Part shown: positions 60,415-64,000 of the stretch, piece after piece
How positions within the stretch are numbered: the first letter of the stretch is position 1
Layout of the letters: the number at the start of each line of letters is the position of its first letter
Assembly (NCBI RefSeq): GCF_965638725.1
Contig: NC_134949.1
Location: forward strand, 188,359,706 to 188,423,705
Origin: Aptenodytes patagonicus
Taxonomy: Eukaryota > Chordata > Aves > Sphenisciformes > Spheniscidae
Direction of reading: 5' to 3'
Length of the DNA: 64,000 bases
Position numbers and translations under genes: made by a program
The notes under the pieces: model-generated
What the model was told of the DNA's origin: nothing
Databases searched by the model: none
The model's input: only the letters and a program-made list of their open reading frames with translations

Positions 60415-61030
60415 AGGCCAATGGCATCCTGGCCTGTATCAGAAATAGTGTGGCCAGCAGGAGTAGGGAAGTGATCATGCCCCTGTACTCGGCACTGGTG
60501 AGGCCACATCTCGAATACTGTGTTCAGTTTTAGGCCCCTCACTACAAGAAGGACGTCAAGGTGCTGGAGCGTGTCCAGAGAAGGGCAACAAAGGTGGTGA
60601 AGGGTCTGGAGAAGAAGTCTGATGAGGAGCGGCTGAGGGAGCTGGGGTTGTTTAGCCTGGAGAAAAGGAGGCTGAGGGGAGACCTCATCGCTCTCTACAA
60701 CTCCCTGAAAGGAGGTTGTAGCGAGGTGGGGGTCGGTCTCTTCTCCCAAGTAACTAGTGATAGGACGAGAGGAAATGGCCCCAAGTTGTGCCAGGGGAGG
60801 TTTAGATTGGATGTAAGGAAAAATGTCTTTACTGAAAGAGCGGTTAAACATTGGAAGAGGCTGCCCAGGGAAGTGGTTGAGTCCCCATCCCTGGAGGTAT
60901 TTAAAAGACGTGTAGATGAGGCGCTTAGGGACATGGTTTAGTGGGCATGGTGGTGTTGGGTTGACGGTTGGACTTGATGATCTTAGAGGTGTTTTCCAAC
61001 CTCAATGATTCTATGATTCTATGATTCTAT
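60415..61030 (+). mobile_element. 5'-truncated CR1 3' end (+)
   Basis: The copy begins at the codons for [15 protein letters not shown] and ends in ATTCTATG repeats at 61030. The remnant reads through to the natural stop at 60939-60941 (VDEALRDMV) apart from one TAG at 60531-60533, where the other copies have TGG ([11 protein letters not shown]). It belongs to the same young subfamily as the copy at 46266. Confidence 0.92.
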
Positions 61031-62164
61031 ATTCATTTTTAAAAAGAAGTGAACAATAAAAAAATAAAATTTTCCCAAGTATGCCAATTTACAGCCTTGA
61101 AAAGAGTGAGAAAATGATTAAAAATCACATTTTCTTTGTAATTTTTTTCTGTGGTTAAAATCTTCCATCTCAATATATTGTTAGCATAATGACATTCATC
61201 AATTACTAAATCAGCAGACAAAGGTATCCAACGGAGAAAAATGAAGGTGCAAGATAAGGCATTACAATGAAGAGGTAAATATTGGAAAAGTCAGATTTAG
61301 AGGAAATTTATTTTTGAAGTTTACCCTTTACTGTAACCATCAACAGTCAGACGGCTTACAGTCAATGCATTCACTCTAACCACTATCTAAAACTAATTAG
61401 AAATTAATGAATGTGAAAGTTGGGCAGGAATTAGGGTGATAGAAAATTACAGTACTGGTTAGCTATACTCTAGTTCTAAATAATCTACTCAGAACTCTGA
61501 GTTAGGCAGAAGACTAACAGGAAGTTCATTCACCTGAGGGACATGATGATAATTTGACCTTCACACTCTAAATCTAAACTTGCAAGTTAAAAACATTGCT
61601 GTTCAATTACTGTCTCCACAGCATTTCCAGAATCAACCAGGTAGCTCCTTTCTGACCTGAGAGATTCCTAAAAGCAGTTTATTTCACCATGTCAACATCT
61701 ACAGCAGCCTAGATTACAGTATAGTTAAAATGAAGACGAGTAGGCACATGTAGGGTCCAGTTCATCTGCTGAAGAAGATGCCTAAAATAGGTCAGTCAAA
61801 TCACTCCTTCAAATTGTCTGTGTGTTTCTATTTGCTTTAGAGACAACTCAGAGCCACTAACTCAGTTTGAGATGTCTACAGATAAAGAGACTGAATCCTA
61901 TTTCCAAACCCCTTTGTTTTTTCTACATGTTTAGAAATTCTGAAGTCCCAGAAAATAAATGTCAGCTTTTCTGCAAGCCCCACTGGGCTCCGCAAATGAA
62001 GGCAATCCTTAGGCAAACCTCCCAGTGGAGGCCCTAAACCAACAGGCATTTTCAACTTGATTTCTATACTCCAACAGGAATGAGGCCCTCATAAAACTCA
62101 GGAAGAATTGCTTTCTGATGTGGCAGTGGAGTTGTAGTTAGCACAACCTCCTATTGTAATAATG

Positions 62165-62335
62165 AAATGGCTAGAGTACTTGCTCTAGAAGCTATAGACC
62201 AAGGTTCAGTTCTTCTCTAACATGAATACCACAGATACATATGTGGCTTTTTTTTTTCAGATTGCCTTTCAGAGTCACCTTGCACTCCCCCTGTACTGTT
62301 AAAGGATCTTACAATAGCACCCACCGCTCAACTTG
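62165..62335 (+). repeat. Possible MIR/CORE-SINE-like relic
   Basis: ATGGCTAGAGTACTTGCTCT followed about 20 bases later by AAGGTTCAGTTCTTC (B-box-like, 62203-62212) resembles the tRNA-derived head of amniote CORE-SINEs. A later stretch, TCTTACAATAGCACCCA, resembles the MIR body. It is diverged and called by eye only. Confidence 0.35.
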
Positions 62336-63076
62336 GTGCTTAGGGAAAGATTTAGCCCACTTATTTTCATACCTAAAGCAAGTCTTCGGTGAAAAATAGT
62401 TGTGTAAGTCAAAAAGAATGATTCAGAGATTCTGTTTTTTCAATACTACCTTAAGTCACCTAAATTCAGTCAAAATTCTTTGAACAAAAACTTCCTCCAC
62501 ATGTTTGAATATAAACAGAAACACTGTGAAGTGAATTGTAGTCTATTCACCCTTACCTAAGTTCTGTTAAAGTTCAAATTCAAAGTTGCATGTGTGTAAT
62601 GAACACAACACAAGGCAGCCATTGTCCTTTTAGAGTAAAATAAATCTGTTTAAAAAGGGTTCTCAAGTTTTGAGGAAGGTTGAAGGGGAGAAGTGAGGGA
62701 AGGGCAGTGTGATAATTAAAGCAGTTGCCCAGAAATGAGAAAGCTGTACTCAGTTCCCTCAGCTGTCTCAAAGTCCTGAAACCCCTATCTCCAATTGCCA
62801 CAAAAATCTTAATTTGAATCCTATTCAATTCTATTCCTTTGTTTCAAGCTGAGTGCCTATGCAGCCAGTATTGACAGACTCAGGAAATTAATTCTCAGCC
62901 TTTCATGAATTTGAGTATTAAACAATCTATTGGTCTTCTGGTAGTTAAAGCAAAAATTCTTACCTTCCATAGCACTGCTATGAAATTTGTGGAAAAGAAA
63001 ATCAGATTTCTTTCACAATTGAAGATGAGAATCTGAAAAAGCTAGGCTCAGAATCAATATTTTCAACATTTTAGTC

Positions 63077-63104
<28 letters not shown>
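63077..63104. repeat. (T)28 homopolymer
   Basis: An uninterrupted 28-base T run. It could be an A tail of a minus-strand retrocopy, but no retrocopy is recognised beside it. Confidence 0.9.
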
Positions 63105-63107
<3 letters not shown>

Positions 63108-64000
63108 TGTTAAAGGTTTTGGAAGTGCAATGACAGAGAAGGCCCAAACAAAGGAGATGACCTTTGACAACAAAATTCCTATTGACTTTCATGGATTCAG
63201 TATGGAACTGACATCCTTGTACTGAACTAGGATCCACCAATGCCTTCCATTTCCAATACACTGATCTCATGTAGGATGAACTATATCTTCCACTCAGTGG
63301 TCCAAAACTTTTCAGGAATTCAGGCAAATTCTTCACTTTTACAGGTTTTACCCCGGTGTTGTTATTCAAGGTAGGTTTTTTTTTATTTTGGGTGGGTTTT
63401 TTTGATAAAGCTTGCTACCAGTCTGAGAATTAAAAATGAAATTGCTCTTTAAAGGATCAATTTACAACTGAACTTAACTGCTTGGCCCATTTGGAAAGTT
63501 TGCATCTATCATCCATCAATGTTATTTGCACTCACTAGTACAACCAGAAGTTAAAAAGGAAACAGTATATCCATGTAAAATTAATTAAGTTCAACCGTGA
63601 CCTCATTACATTGATGGAGTGTAGTGCAGCTACCTGAAACCAAAACAAATTTATTTTGATTAAATATACTTCAATTTATAAAAACAACATATCTCACCCA
63701 AGTCATAGGATTTCAGGAACATGCGGCTTTCATTCTAAAGTTCACCTAGTACTTAAAGCATGATAAAATGGAGTTTCTTCTGTCTCTTGTTCTTTTTTGA
63801 TGCCATGACACAAATATTTGATTTGGAAAAAAACACCGCATGATCAGTTCCTTGGCAGAAGTTTAATTTAATCAGATTTAATTTTAAAGTTCATATATGT
63901 TTTAAAAGACATATTAAAGCCATCAGAATATGGTCTACTGTCACTTTTAATCCTGTAAGAAAATTTACCTTCATTCCTCACAGGGAGAACTGAGTAGGAA

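Larger units (their letters stand above)
61031..64000. other. Intergenic AT-rich DNA to the window edge
   Basis: No supported gene. A 28-base poly-T run lies at 63077-63104; the frame crossing it encodes a Lys run and is not a gene. A MIR-like segment may lie at 62165-62335. Confidence 0.5.

Noticed and set aside
63013..63369. 118-codon minus-strand frame with a Lys run
   Set aside because: The Lys run is the 28-base poly-T tract; the remainder is unrecognisable.
1..64000. CRISPR arrays, bacterial operons, phage or defence systems
   Set aside because: The window is vertebrate nuclear DNA; no spaced short direct repeats, Shine-Dalgarno-led gene clusters or related proteins were seen.

Overview
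This looks like nuclear DNA from a bird. The main evidence is five CR1 LINE loci whose 3' ends carry the CR1-type octamer repeat (ATTCTATG)n, plus two solo LTRs of a kind common in avian genomes. I see no L1 or Alu. The rest is AT-rich, intron-poor and almost gene-free, and only one protein-coding gene can be supported: the non-clustered protocadherin PCDH20 on the + strand. No bacterial-type operon, CRISPR array or defence system is present.

Layout. 1-13.7 kb: gene desert with microsatellites, a 70-bp purine tract, a 45-bp tandem duplication and one ancient LINE/SINE-like tail. 13.70-14.82 kb: a minus-strand solo LTR containing a seven-unit internal repeat array. 16.9-19.8 kb: a long 5'-truncated CR1 (+) split by a younger minus-strand CR1. 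19.8-33.2 kb: gene desert. 33.3-34.5 kb: CpG-dense promoter, exon 1 and start of intron 1 of PCDH20. 34.93-37.62 kb: large PCDH20 exon 2. 37.6 to about 39.0 kb: probable 3'UTR. 45.47-46.06 kb: a second minus-strand solo LTR, followed by a CR1 tail (46.27-47.03 kb). 49.8-52.4 kb: an older CR1 (+) interrupted by a younger CR1 (-). 58.4-59.5 kb: a CR1 (-). 60.4-61.0 kb: a CR1 (+). The rest is unannotated AT-rich DNA with simple repeats.

Main annotation point. The longest reading frame over PCDH20 (34536-37622) starts inside an intron. The sequence supports a 17-codon first coding exon (33697-33747) with a consensus donor, a 1178-bp intron, and an exon 2 beginning at 34926 after a polypyrimidine tract and CAG. 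The spliced product is a 915-residue type I membrane protein: signal peptide, seven cadherin (EC) repeats, one transmembrane helix and a 38-residue cytoplasmic tail. All other long frames are antisense or frame shadows of this gene, the CpG island or the retroelements, or are unsupported chance frames.

I found no convincing undescribed system. The observations most worth checking are the PCDH20 start and alternative N-terminus, the repeat array inside the LTR, the two CR1-in-CR1 nestings, and a 51-bp hairpin whose end resembles the first LTR.
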